From: an uncultured Lachnospiraceae bacterium
GTDB lineage: Bacteria; Bacillota; Clostridia; Lachnospirales; Lachnospiraceae
Reading direction: 5' to 3'
NCBI GenBank assembly: GCA_946407725.1
Contig: CAMJPM010000008.1
Location: 1-55,178, forward strand
DNA length: 55,178 nucleotides
Part shown: one piece after another, positions 26,853 to 35,500 of the stretch
How positions within the stretch are numbered: position 1 is the stretch's first letter
How the letters are laid out: every line of letters starts with the position of its first letter
The notes under the pieces: model-generated
The model's database searches: none
Told to the model about the DNA's origin: nothing
The model's input: only the letters and a program-made list of their open reading frames with translations
Translations under genes and position numbers: made by a program

Positions 26853-26889
26853 GTATCTATTCAGAAACCGGAGGGTTCTGAATAGATAC
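26853..26889. repeat. 37-bp palindromic element, copy B
   Basis: Arms GTATCTATTCAGAA and TTCTGAATAGATAC are perfect complements around the core ACCGGAGGG. This is the more symmetrical of two copies; the other at 24842-24878 is inverted relative to it. Shorter matches to one arm occur at 8040-8051 and 46694-46705. Confidence 0.88.
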
Positions 26890-26992
26890 AGCGAAATTTA
26901 AAATTCAACTGCAGTTCTTCCTTCGAATGCATTTCCCTTTTTATCATTACTGCCCCCCTTTATAAAAAATATTTTCCCAAAATATCAGGTTC

Positions 26993-27667
26993 CTAGTTCA
27001 GAAAGTTCTGTATATCAAACTTCTTTCCTGTCCTGTCTTCGTATAAATCCCTGTATGATTTGCCCTGATCCTTCGGATCAAAATCAACGTTCTTCACGGA
27101 TTCCATCCAGCTGCTGTAATCTTTCCCGGACACACGTATTTCCTCCCCGGATCCGTCCGCTGACTTATTATTCAGGCTGCGCAGGATCCCATAAGCCACG
27201 TTGTGCTGAATCCATTCGTAAGCCATATCATCACAGGTTCTGTAGGAAACCATATCCCTGCCGTGTATTGGATGCTCATTTATAAGAGCCTGGCAGATAA
27301 TGGCCATGTCCATCGCGTTGATTATCCTGTAGGAATCCTTTATCTCCCAGTTATCTGGTATATATATAGCGGAGTAAGGTACCCCGTCATAAATGAAAAC
27401 ATAGTCCGTACCGGCTCCCGTAAGATCTGTAAGGGCTACATCATCAACTCCCGAAAGGATTCCCGGCTCCGCGCTGCCATCCTGTTCAGCCAGAACTTCC
27501 TTTATCTGATCCTTAACTTCCTGCTTTATCCTGTCCTGATTGTTCTGAAGATACCGGTTCAGTTTTTCACTTTTTTCCATGACCTTTCCGTAATCTATGC
27601 TTTCACATCCTGCAAGCATCAGAATAACGAAGGCCGTCATAATACAAAATGCTCTTTTCATTCTCAT
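26993..27667 (-). CDS. Putative lipoprotein of unknown function
   Basis: The 224-residue product has a lipoprotein signal peptide (MKRAFCIMTAFVILMLAGC) with Cys at residue 23 or 21 depending on which of two close ATGs is used. It continues with a charged helical region (SEKLNRYLQNNQDRIKQEVKDQ), then a globular region with GTDYVFIYDGVPYSAIYIPD and MAIICQALINEHPIHGRDM. I do not recognise a family. It starts 21 bases after the ABC-class ATPase gene, so the two may be co-transcribed. Confidence 0.7.
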   Translation of the reverse strand: MRMKRAFCIMTAFVILMLAGCESIDYGKVMEKSEKLNRYLQNNQDRIKQEVKDQIKEVLAEQDGSAEPGILSGVDDVALTDLTGAGTDYVFIYDGVPYSAIYIPDNWEIKDSYRIINAMDMAIICQALINEHPIHGRDMVSYRTCDDMAYEWIQHNVAYGILRSLNNKSADGSGEEIRVSGKDYSSWMESVKNVDFDPKDQGKSYRDLYEDRTGKKFDIQNFLN

Positions 27668-27688
27668 CCCATATAATCTTCGATCTGT

Positions 27689-29398
27689 TTATTTTTCCAT
27701 GCTGATAAACCTGCATCTGTTCAGGCATGCAGCGAGTTCCTGCTTTCGTACATATGTCAGACCCTCCGGCACATATGATGAATCCTTGAACAGGATATCC
27801 GGGCCATGCTCTTCCATCAGCTTTATTATCTCATCCGTAATATCATTGAGGCTTTTTCCCTTTGCAAAGCTTCTTTCTGCAAGGAAAAGAAGTAATCGGC
27901 AGATAGAAGAACACTGTCCACTGCATACAATCTGCTCTATGTATCTAAGCTCCACAGTGTCATGGTCAATCATGAAGCCGTCGGTTCCAAGAGTCTTTGT
28001 CTTAATCCTTCCCCGGAAATCAATGTGTTTCTTCAGTACCGGATACTTTGGATGTATGTCTATGATCCCGCCAACGGCATTATACTCTGATGTATCGACA
28101 GATGCTGATGCTTCTCTTGCCCTTTCTGTAATATCCACGGCTCTGTAATTATCCATCTGAATAACAGTATCGGCCTTGCTGAAATATGCGCCGAAGCTTC
28201 CTGCAACCATAACGGTGGATATACCGCTTTCAGATAACGGACGTATCTTTCCGATAAAGGGAGTTATGGGTTCCTTGTCCGATGCTATTACTTTCTGCAT
28301 AAGAGCATCCCGTATCATGAAATTCGTGGCACAGGTATCCTCATCAATAAGGAGCAGCTTTGATCCGCTTTCAACCGCTTCGATCACATTGGCTGCCTGG
28401 GATGTGGACCCGCTGGCATCCTCCGAAAAGAAGTGCTTTGTATCCCTGCCATCCGGAAGATTATTGATAAAGCAGGAAATATCAGTTCCGTGTACACTTC
28501 TTCCATCCTCTGACCTTATCTTTACTGCAGTACTGCCGGTGATCACATACTCACGGCCGTCGCCTGCAATATGATCATAAACCCCAAGCTCCAGTGCCTT
28601 AAGGAGCGTGGATTTACCGTGATAACCTCCACCCACAATAAGGGTCACGCCCTTCTTTATTCCCATTCCGTAAATAGTTCCTCTATGGGGAAGCTTCATT
28701 TCAACCTTAAGGCTTTCCGGAGAACTGAAGGGAACTGCTTCTTTCATGGGAAGGGCTGATACCCCGCTTTTCCTTGGCAGCACAGAGCCGTCAGCCACAA
28801 AAGCACATAAGCCCTGTTTTTCTAATTCCTGCCTGATAAAAGCCTGGTCATCTGAAAGGAAGATCACCTTTTTAAGCTCATCCGCAAAGCTTTTACTGAA
28901 ATACAGTGCCTTTTTCACACATTCCGGCAGATATTCAAACAGTATCTTCTTAAGCTCCCTTGAATTGATAGTCCTGCCGTTTGCAGGAAATCCCACATGC
29001 AGCCGGTATGAAATATCACCGTTTTCCGGGTCTATATGCAGGGCAGTACGTTCAAGTATCTCCTGTCCCGGACAGCAGGTGGAAACCATACCGCTCTTCC
29101 CGGAGCCTGCCGCCTTTCTGTCAAACCCGGCTGCAATGCCATGAAAACGCCTTGTAAGAAAGTCCTGTAAAGAAATCCTGCGATGTCTTTCCCCGTAGTA
29201 TTCCTTCGGAAAACCTGATTTACTCCCTTTAACTGTAATAGTCAGATGTGACGGTGAAGCAAAGGGATCTCCCTGAACATGGTCTATCGTTAATACATGG
29301 CTGCCGAAATCGTAGCTTCCCTTTGTGGATTTATATGCCGGATATCCTTTACGGTCTATCCCGTCCAATAATATTTTCAGATCCAGATCTTTCTTCAT
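27689..29398 (-). CDS. Predicted ATPase of the ABC class (PF09818-like)
   Basis: A 569-residue soluble protein of the ABC_ATPase family, which lacks membrane domains. The Walker A is IVGGGYHGKSTLLKALE, the Walker B region is SKLLLIDEDTCATNFMIRD, and a switch-like motif is VMVAGSFGAYFSKADTVIQMD. The N-terminus (LLDGIDRKGYPAYKSTKGSY) is typical of this family. Its cellular role is unknown. A lipoprotein gene follows within 21 bases and larE ends 69 bases upstream. Confidence 0.9.
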   Translation of the reverse strand: MKKDLDLKILLDGIDRKGYPAYKSTKGSYDFGSHVLTIDHVQGDPFASPSHLTITVKGSKSGFPKEYYGERHRRISLQDFLTRRFHGIAAGFDRKAAGSGKSGMVSTCCPGQEILERTALHIDPENGDISYRLHVGFPANGRTINSRELKKILFEYLPECVKKALYFSKSFADELKKVIFLSDDQAFIRQELEKQGLCAFVADGSVLPRKSGVSALPMKEAVPFSSPESLKVEMKLPHRGTIYGMGIKKGVTLIVGGGYHGKSTLLKALELGVYDHIAGDGREYVITGSTAVKIRSEDGRSVHGTDISCFINNLPDGRDTKHFFSEDASGSTSQAANVIEAVESGSKLLLIDEDTCATNFMIRDALMQKVIASDKEPITPFIGKIRPLSESGISTVMVAGSFGAYFSKADTVIQMDNYRAVDITERAREASASVDTSEYNAVGGIIDIHPKYPVLKKHIDFRGRIKTKTLGTDGFMIDHDTVELRYIEQIVCSGQCSSICRLLLFLAERSFAKGKSLNDITDEIIKLMEEHGPDILFKDSSYVPEGLTYVRKQELAACLNRCRFISMEK

Positions 29399-29467
29399 AA
29401 TACAAATCTCTCTTCGTTACTGTTCTATGCTGAATATGTTACCCTTAATACATCACCCCGGGTAAAT

Positions 29468-30346
29468 CTACAGGTACTGCTTTTCTTCGTCAGAAAGTGT
29501 CTCGTTCATGCTTCCTGTACGATATCCCAGAATATCCAATGCAATATAATCAAAACCTATTTTACGAAATTCCTCATGAACGCAGCGCCTTATCTTTTCT
29601 TCCATAAAGCGGTCAAATTCAGAAGGCGCCAGCTCTATTCTAGCTATTTTATCATGAATGCGGACCCTTAACTGATCAAATCCCAGATCTATAAGAAACT
29701 GCTCCGCCCTGTCAACCATCTTAAGCTTCTTTTCGGTAATCTCTTCTCCATAGGGGAACCTGCTTGAAAGACATGCAAAAGACTGCTTATTCCATGTAGG
29801 AAGTCCCAGATATTTTGATAAAATACGTATCTGTTCTTTTGAAAAGCCAATGCTTCTAAGGGGGCTCTTTATATTAAGCTCTGCGACTGCCTTAAGCCCC
29901 GGCCTGTAATCGCCATCATCATCGAGATTAGAGCCTTCCACGATCTCCTTTATACCCCTTTCATCAGCAATGGCGCGGATCTTCTCAAAAAGCTCGTGCT
30001 TACAGAGATAACACCGGTTTACTGGATTACGGGAAAATCCTTCGATCTCAAGCTCCTCTGATTTTACTATAAAATGCTGTATTCCGTGTTCACTGCAAAA
30101 AGCCTTCGTCTCCTGAAGCTCCCGTTCCGGAAAAGAACATGAAGATGCGGTAACCGCAATGACCTGATCTCCCAGGGCCTCTTTTGCAGCATGTAAAAGA
30201 AATGTGGAATCAACACCACTTGAAAAAGCAACTGCAACGCTGCCCAGTGACTTCAGATATTCTGTCAACTGGCTATATTTTTCAAGCAGCAGTTTATTTG
30301 GAGTTTCGTTTGAAATCATAGGATATCCATTTAACAAGGTTTCCAT
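29468..30346 (-). CDS. larE: LarE, ATP-dependent sacrificial sulfur transferase
   Basis: The 292-residue product is a PP-loop ATPase of the LarE family, which adenylates and thiolates the pyridinium dicarboxylate precursor of the nickel-pincer cofactor of lactate racemase, using its own Cys sulfur. PP-loop AFSSGVDSTFLLHAA, VNRCYLCKHELF and EGSNLDDDGDYRPG are family motifs, and SFACLSSRFPYGE carries a further conserved Cys. The frame is open to 30439, but the ATG at 30346 follows GGGAGGGAG at good spacing and is chosen. Neither larA, larB nor larC is nearby, so the true substrate may be another nucleotide-like sulfur acceptor. Confidence 0.85.
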   Translation of the reverse strand: METLLNGYPMISNETPNKLLLEKYSQLTEYLKSLGSVAVAFSSGVDSTFLLHAAKEALGDQVIAVTASSCSFPERELQETKAFCSEHGIQHFIVKSEELEIEGFSRNPVNRCYLCKHELFEKIRAIADERGIKEIVEGSNLDDDGDYRPGLKAVAELNIKSPLRSIGFSKEQIRILSKYLGLPTWNKQSFACLSSRFPYGEEITEKKLKMVDRAEQFLIDLGFDQLRVRIHDKIARIELAPSEFDRFMEEKIRRCVHEEFRKIGFDYIALDILGYRTGSMNETLSDEEKQYL

Positions 30347-30479
30347 CCGTTGCTCCCTCCCGGCAATCTGTCCGAAAACCAATTCACCCAATCTGCACGC
30401 CCCCACTTTGCGGGTTAAACCGATGCAAATTTGGGTCACGTAGCCCGCAATCTGTTTTGTTTAACCTCCGGAGCCTGCT
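30347..30479 (-). promoter_or_regulatory. Possible structured leader of larE
   Basis: Between the Nudix stop and the larE start, TTGCGGG and CCCGCAA (30408-30414 and 30444-30450) can form a 7-bp stem around 29 bases. CAATCTG occurs three times (30364, 30389, 30448, seen on plus). I could not match it to a known riboswitch class. Confidence 0.3.
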
Positions 30480-30938
30480 TTAATAGAAATGCTCCGCATG
30501 ATCAATAAGCCTGTCTCCTTTATAAGAAAGCTTCATTGAAAAGAACGCACTGCCGTCCAGGATATTCTTAAGAAAAATCCTGTCTCCCTCCCATAGATTT
30601 AGGTTCATTACCTCTTCCTTATCTATCCACCGGAGTTCCCCTTCATCACACTCCTTCAGGTTCCCGGAGAATTTATGGGATGTGAACACAAAAATATATT
30701 CATCCTCCCATCCCTCTGAAGAAAATGTGAGAACACCCCTCATCCTGTACTCTGTAATAGACAGGCCTGTTTCTTCTAAAACCTCACGGCATATGCATTC
30801 CTCCGGGCTTTCTCCAGACTCCAGCCTGCCCCCGACACCTATCCATTTCCCCTCGTTTACATCTTTGTGCTTCTTATTTCGCAGAAGCATCAGATATTTT
30901 CCGTTGTCTTCAATATAACAAAGTGTGGATACTATCAT
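30480..30938 (-). CDS. Nudix hydrolase (MutT-like)
   Basis: A 152-residue Nudix protein. The Nudix box is complete: GGRLESGESPEECICREVLE followed by ETGLSI (GX5EX7REUXEEXGU). The start MIVSTLCYIEDNGKYLMLLR and FVFTSHKFSGNLKECDEGEL resemble the 8-oxo-dGTP diphosphatase group. It lies between bcp and larE in the same direction with gaps of 130 and 133 bases, so co-transcription is uncertain. Confidence 0.92.
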   Translation of the reverse strand: MIVSTLCYIEDNGKYLMLLRNKKHKDVNEGKWIGVGGRLESGESPEECICREVLEETGLSITEYRMRGVLTFSSEGWEDEYIFVFTSHKFSGNLKECDEGELRWIDKEEVMNLNLWEGDRIFLKNILDGSAFFSMKLSYKGDRLIDHAEHFY

Positions 30939-31068
30939 TTATTCTTTCCTCTGATATAAACGACGCTCATCCCATTATCACATCCGAATCAAGAATGATC
31001 GTAACAGTGGGACGGTTCTTTATCGGTTCCTAAACATCCATACGACTGTTGTGTGTTAAACCTCTGCA

Positions 31069-31521
31069 TTAAATAATATCCAGCATCTCCTGCGGATTGT
31101 CCGCTGCTTTAACCTTATCCATGGCCTTTATGATGATCCCATTTTCATCGATCAGATAGGTTGTCCTTACCACACCCATGGACACTTTTCCGTAATTTTT
31201 CTTCTCTTTCCAAACATCATAGGCTTTGATGACTTCCAGCTCTGTGTCGGAAAGAAGCAGGAAAGGCAGGCCATACTTCTCCTCGAATTTCTTATGGGAG
31301 GCCACGGAATCCTTGCTTACGCCGAGGATGACCGTCCCTTTTTCACGGAACTGTGGATATCTTTCCCCGAAACCGCAGGCCTGCTTTGTACATCCTGAGG
31401 TGTTGTCCTTAGGATAGAAATATAGGATAACCTTCTTTCCCTTATAATCTGACAGTGAATGCATTTCCCCGTTCTGATCCGGCAACGAAAAAACCGGAGC
31501 TTTGCTTCCTGTTTCAAGCAT
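31069..31521 (-). CDS. bcp: Thioredoxin-dependent peroxiredoxin, Bcp/PrxQ
   Basis: A 150-residue peroxiredoxin of the Bcp/PrxQ type that reduces hydrogen peroxide and organic peroxides. FYPKDNTSGCTKQACGFGER has the peroxidatic Cys and, five residues later, the resolving Cys. VILGVSKDSVASHKKFEEKY and VRTTYLIDENGII are typical. The ribosome site TAGGAGGAAG is strong. The unusual upstream region carries two perfect palindromes and a small gene. Confidence 0.95.
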   Translation of the reverse strand: MLETGSKAPVFSLPDQNGEMHSLSDYKGKKVILYFYPKDNTSGCTKQACGFGERYPQFREKGTVILGVSKDSVASHKKFEEKYGLPFLLLSDTELEVIKAYDVWKEKKNYGKVSMGVVRTTYLIDENGIIIKAMDKVKAADNPQEMLDII

Positions 31522-31550
31522 TTTTACTTCCTCCTATTCAAAACTCGTGG

Positions 31551-31572
31551 TCTGGGGGCCTCAGCCCCCAGA
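31551..31572. repeat. 9-bp perfect stem with 4-base loop
   Basis: TCTGGGGGC and GCCCCCAGA enclose CTCA. The structure contains the stop codon of the 52-codon gene. No T-run follows on the minus strand, so it is not a typical terminator; it could stabilise the 3' end of the NRPS transcript or act upstream of bcp. Confidence 0.85.
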
Positions 31573-31719
31573 ATTACTACTTTCTTCACATCGGGTACAT
31601 GTACCCGATGTGGATTTACCGCTCGCATAAACTATTCCTCGAAGGGTAGCTACCTCAGCCCTTAACCGCTTGTTCTCTTCTTCCAGTTTTAAGATTGATT
31701 TGATGCCCCATACAATCAT
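31561..31719 (-). CDS. 52-residue small protein, coiled coil plus CxxC
   Basis: The ATG at 31719 follows the DUF89 stop directly (TGAATG), so translation can restart. The product starts MIVWGIKSILKLEEENKRLR, continues as a short leucine-rich coiled coil (AEVATLRGIVYA) and ends with a polar tail containing CTRC and SSNSGG. I recognise no family. The tail is encoded by a 26-bp perfect palindrome and the stop lies in another hairpin, so the frame could also be chance. Codons are ordinary and the coiled-coil heptads favour a real gene. It would be the last gene of the NRPS operon. Confidence 0.45.
   Translation of the reverse strand: MIVWGIKSILKLEEENKRLRAEVATLRGIVYASGKSTSGTCTRCEESSNSGG
31587..31612. 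repeat. 26-bp perfect palindrome
   Basis: The 26 bases are fully self-complementary with no loop, centred between 31599 and 31600 (half-site CACATCGGGTACA). This could be an operator for a dimeric regulator upstream of bcp, or an RNA hairpin. Confidence 0.85.
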
Positions 31720-32562
31720 TCAGTATTCCTCAATAAACATTCCGGTGAGCCTCGGTACATTAAATCTGGTTGTAAACAGATCGCATTTACACAGGAATTC
31801 ATAGAAAACATGCCTTCCCTGCCCGGACATCGATTCGTAATTTCCCTGTCCTTTTGCCAGGATAACATCAGAATTATCCAGTGCATCTTTAGCTTCCTGG
31901 GGCATCATATCGTATATTGTTCCTGCCACAGACTCCCCGTTTGATACGATATCAGCCACTTTATCAAGTCCGGTATACTGTGCATCCTCTATTGTCGCAT
32001 CATTCAGTACTTCTCCCCCACGTACCAGTGCTCTTATTTTTATCTGCGGAAATCTTTTCTTAAGCTGCTCGATCATGAGTTTATCAAGCACGATTTCTCC
32101 GCAGTTATCACATACAAGCAGGAATGAGCCGGCATTTTTACATTCTTTAATAAATGAGCCGTAAGTTTTTTTATCATCCTCCCGCATTTCAGTATCACAA
32201 AAGAGATCAAGAAACTCATCCTGATCTACATGGTTCATTGCCCCAAAATCTATATAATTCCCTATTCGCGCCATTACAAGAGATCTTGCGAGAGGGTCTA
32301 TGGAATCTTCTATTTCCGAGCGCAGTCTGTTTTCCATATTAAGCATCAGATCGTTGTACTGTTTCTTGATATCCGAATAATCAGCACCCTTCCCAAAATA
32401 CCTCACATGAACTTTATTAAACAGATATACCATATATGGACTTGTATCCGTTTCACGCCTTCCATCGAGGAGGGCTTTGATCTCCGAAAGATACCGGGCA
32501 TTATCGGTTTTATTCCGCTGCCGTTCATAAAGGCATATAGCGCATTTCTCCGAAATCCTCAT
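31720..32562 (-). CDS. DUF89/ARMT1-like damage-control phosphatase
   Basis: The product is 280 residues from the ATG at 32562, which follows AGGTAGGGAGA; an earlier in-frame ATG at 32589 overlaps the NRPS end and is less likely. CAICLYERQ at the N-terminus and LLVCDNCGEIVLDKLMIEQL are DUF89 hallmarks; the Asp-Asn pair is the metal site in this family. SDVILAKGQGNYESMSG is also conserved. Members hydrolyse phosphometabolites, and small archaeal-type members such as this one are proposed damage-control phosphatases. It lies 11 bases after the NRPS stop and so belongs to its transcript; a role in removing by-products is inference. Confidence 0.85.
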   Translation of the reverse strand: MRISEKCAICLYERQRNKTDNARYLSEIKALLDGRRETDTSPYMVYLFNKVHVRYFGKGADYSDIKKQYNDLMLNMENRLRSEIEDSIDPLARSLVMARIGNYIDFGAMNHVDQDEFLDLFCDTEMREDDKKTYGSFIKECKNAGSFLLVCDNCGEIVLDKLMIEQLKKRFPQIKIRALVRGGEVLNDATIEDAQYTGLDKVADIVSNGESVAGTIYDMMPQEAKDALDNSDVILAKGQGNYESMSGQGRHVFYEFLCKCDLFTTRFNVPRLTGMFIEEY

Positions 32563-32573
32563 AAAATATCTCC

Positions 32574-35500
32574 CTACCTCTTGAGCCATCTGCTGTCAAA
32601 GAATCCCAGTCCCATCAGGCCCCGGATAAACTTTTTAAAATAATCACCGTCTACAGGCGGCCAGAAAAATCCCTGTCTGGCAAGTATCTGGGTAGTCAGC
32701 TCATGATCCACGCCGGCTCCCCGCATCAAGGAGTCATTATGCAGGCTCTCATAGGCGCTCATGCTCTGGAGTATGGCCGCCTTATCGGGGTCGCTTTCCG
32801 CTTCGGCAACCCTGCGCTCAAACTCCTTATCCTCCACAAATTCAATCGTGAGACCCAGCTCCTTCATGATATGGATTATGGAAATATATGGCAGAACCAT
32901 ATTATTTACAGCATTAAACAGGCAGTTTTCCTTCGGGGTGGCCGCAAGCTTCAGGAAAGCTCTGGCGCTGAAATCTATGGGACCCATCCTTATGGGCTTA
33001 TCCATTGACGAATACGGAAAAGCTTTAAGCATTGCATATGAGCGAAGTCTCTCCACAAAGCTGTTAGTCCGGAAATTCATCTGGAATTCCCCGTCCCTCA
33101 TGCGGGCGGCCAGGGTTCCGACACGGATGACCTTCGCATCCAGCCCCTCTTTCGCCACAGCCTGCATGACCTCAAGCTCAGCCTTCATTTTAGAAAAACT
33201 GTACTGATTTTCAAGGCTTTGCCCAAAATACATGTTATTCTCATTCAGCTTTATGAAGGCGTTTTCCGGAGTATTCCTCACATTTCCCGCCACACTGACC
33301 GTTGAAAAATGGATCAGCCTGGCGCCTGTTGCAAGACAGAACCGTACACAGTTTACCGCTCCCCCTACATTTACATTCTCAATATCCGTACCGCCGGAAA
33401 AATGCTTGACGTTGGCTGCACAGTTAAACACCGTGTCTATCGGTTCGCCTTTAATGCTCTCAAAGGCTTCTGGATCTGTCACATCCCCGTCTATCACTTT
33501 TACCCTCTTGTCTACCTGAGAACGTATCTCTTCGGGAAACTCTGTGAGCTTATCCCCGAAATAGTAAAAGAAAGTACTTTTCAGCCTCTGTTCGGCAGTC
33601 CTGCCATGTTTCGAGCGCAGCAAGCAATATGCGGTTCCTTTTTCAGAATGCAGGAAATTTGCCAGCACATGTACTCCCATATAGCCGGCAGCACCCGTAA
33701 GCAGTATATTCCCAATGGGTCTGCTCTCTTTATCCATATAGGCTTCCAGTGTGTTTTTCTTCAATACCTCAGCTATAGCGGCATGGTCATATTTCTCTAA
33801 GGCTTTCCTGCTATCTCCCTGCACCGGGGATATATCACCTTTAAGATAAGCCGCCAGAGCCCTGGGGGTCTTATACTTGAAAAGATCGCCAAAGGTTATG
33901 GAATACCCGCTGCGCTCTGCCTCGATCACCACTGAAGATGCCACCAGCGAGGTTCCGCCGATCTCGAAGAAATCATCCGTGGCTCCCACTTTCTCAAGCT
34001 TTAATACACGGGCGAATATGTCTGCAAAGCCCTCCTCCACCTCTCCTGCAGGTGCCACGTATTCTCCCGTGGATACAGCCACAGGCTCCGGCAGGGCGCG
34101 GAGATCCGTCTTTCCGTTGGGTGTGACGGGGATCCTCTCCATCTGCAGATATGCTGTAGGTACCATATAACGGGTAAGCTTTTTCCCCAGCTCCTCCTTA
34201 AGCTTCTGTATATCTACCTTCACTGAAGCCGTGAAATAGGCACAAAGGTTATCCTGGCCGTTAAGCTTTCTGATGACCACCACTGCCTTATTTATACCGC
34301 TCTGCCGGGCTATGAGCCCTTCTATCTCGCCTAATTCTATCCTTAAGCCCCTGAGCTTAACCTGGCTGTCCTTCCGTCCAAGAATAATAACGTTTCCATC
34401 CCTGTCCCACTTTGCGTAATCCCCTGTATGATAGACCCTTACTCCTTCATATTCCCCGAAATTCTTTTCAGTCATCTCAGGAAGGTTTCTGTAGCCCCTG
34501 GCAACTCCCGGGCCTCCTATAAGAAGTTCTCCCATTACGCCTTGAGGCACAGGGTTGGCGTCGCTGTCCACGATATACTCGGTATAATTCGGGAGGGGTC
34601 TTCCCACGCTTATATGCTCTGCCCGGGTAAGGTCTGCCATATTTGAGGAAACCGTTATTTCCGTAGGTCCGTATGAATTCATAAGAGCGGGTATGCCAAG
34701 ACTCAGTAATCTTTCCTGCAGCACCTTCGGATATGCCTCTCCGCCGCAGATCACAAGAGTGCACTTTGACAGTGCCTCCTTGAAAGGCTCGTATTCCATA
34801 TATTGCAGAAGCCTTGAAGGAGTGGCGCTGAAGGCATCCGCACCGGTTCTGGCCATAGCCTTCGATAAGGCCCTGGGGTCATTCATCTCTTCCTCGTTTG
34901 TGAACACAACAGTCTTTCCGTTACAGAGGATTCCCACCGTATCCTTAAAGGACATGTCAAAGGATACTGTGGTAACAGACACTATCTTTTCAAGCTTTTC
35001 CGCTACATAATTGAAGAAGATGCTGTCCTTATCCGGATTGATATAATTGCATATTCCGCCATGGGTAAGCTCCACACCCTTAGGCTTTCCCGTAGATCCT
35101 GAAGTATAGATCATATAGGCCAGATCCTCCGGATTTACTGACACCTCCGGGTTACCTTTCTCCCCGCCGGCCATCATATCATCTATAAGCAGAACCTTAT
35201 CCTTATCGTAATCCCCTGCGTGATCCGGAGTAGTCAGAATAAATTTTGCATCCGCATCTCCCAGGATATGGCTTATCCTCTCTGCAGGATATTCGGGGTC
35301 ACAGGGGATAAAAACAGCTCCTGCCTTTAACGCTCCGAACAGAGCAGCGAAATAGAATCTGCGTCTCGGCAGAAGCAGTACGATGCTGTCCCGGGGCTTT
35401 AATCCTCTGCCTGAAAGATTAGAAGCTATGATATTTGCTGTCTCATTAAGCTCCTTAAAGGTCCAGCTTCCCTCGGCGGTTATCAGCGCCTCCCTTTCCG

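Larger units (their letters stand above)
26645..26992. other. 348-bp gene-free region with three successive palindromes
   Basis: Between the two lipoprotein genes there is no coding sequence. From 26741 to 26889 three inverted repeats follow each other almost without gaps, described separately. The rest is AT-rich and must hold the promoter of the beta-helix lipoprotein gene. Confidence 0.7.

Noticed and set aside
31549-31612. The two palindromes as a Rho-independent terminator of the NRPS transcript
   Set aside because: Neither stem is followed by a T-run on the minus strand, and the stretch is also an open frame; it stays unassigned.
32563-32589. DUF89 start overlapping the NRPS gene
   Set aside because: The ATG at 32562 has a good ribosome site and gives the family N-terminus; the upstream ATG does not.
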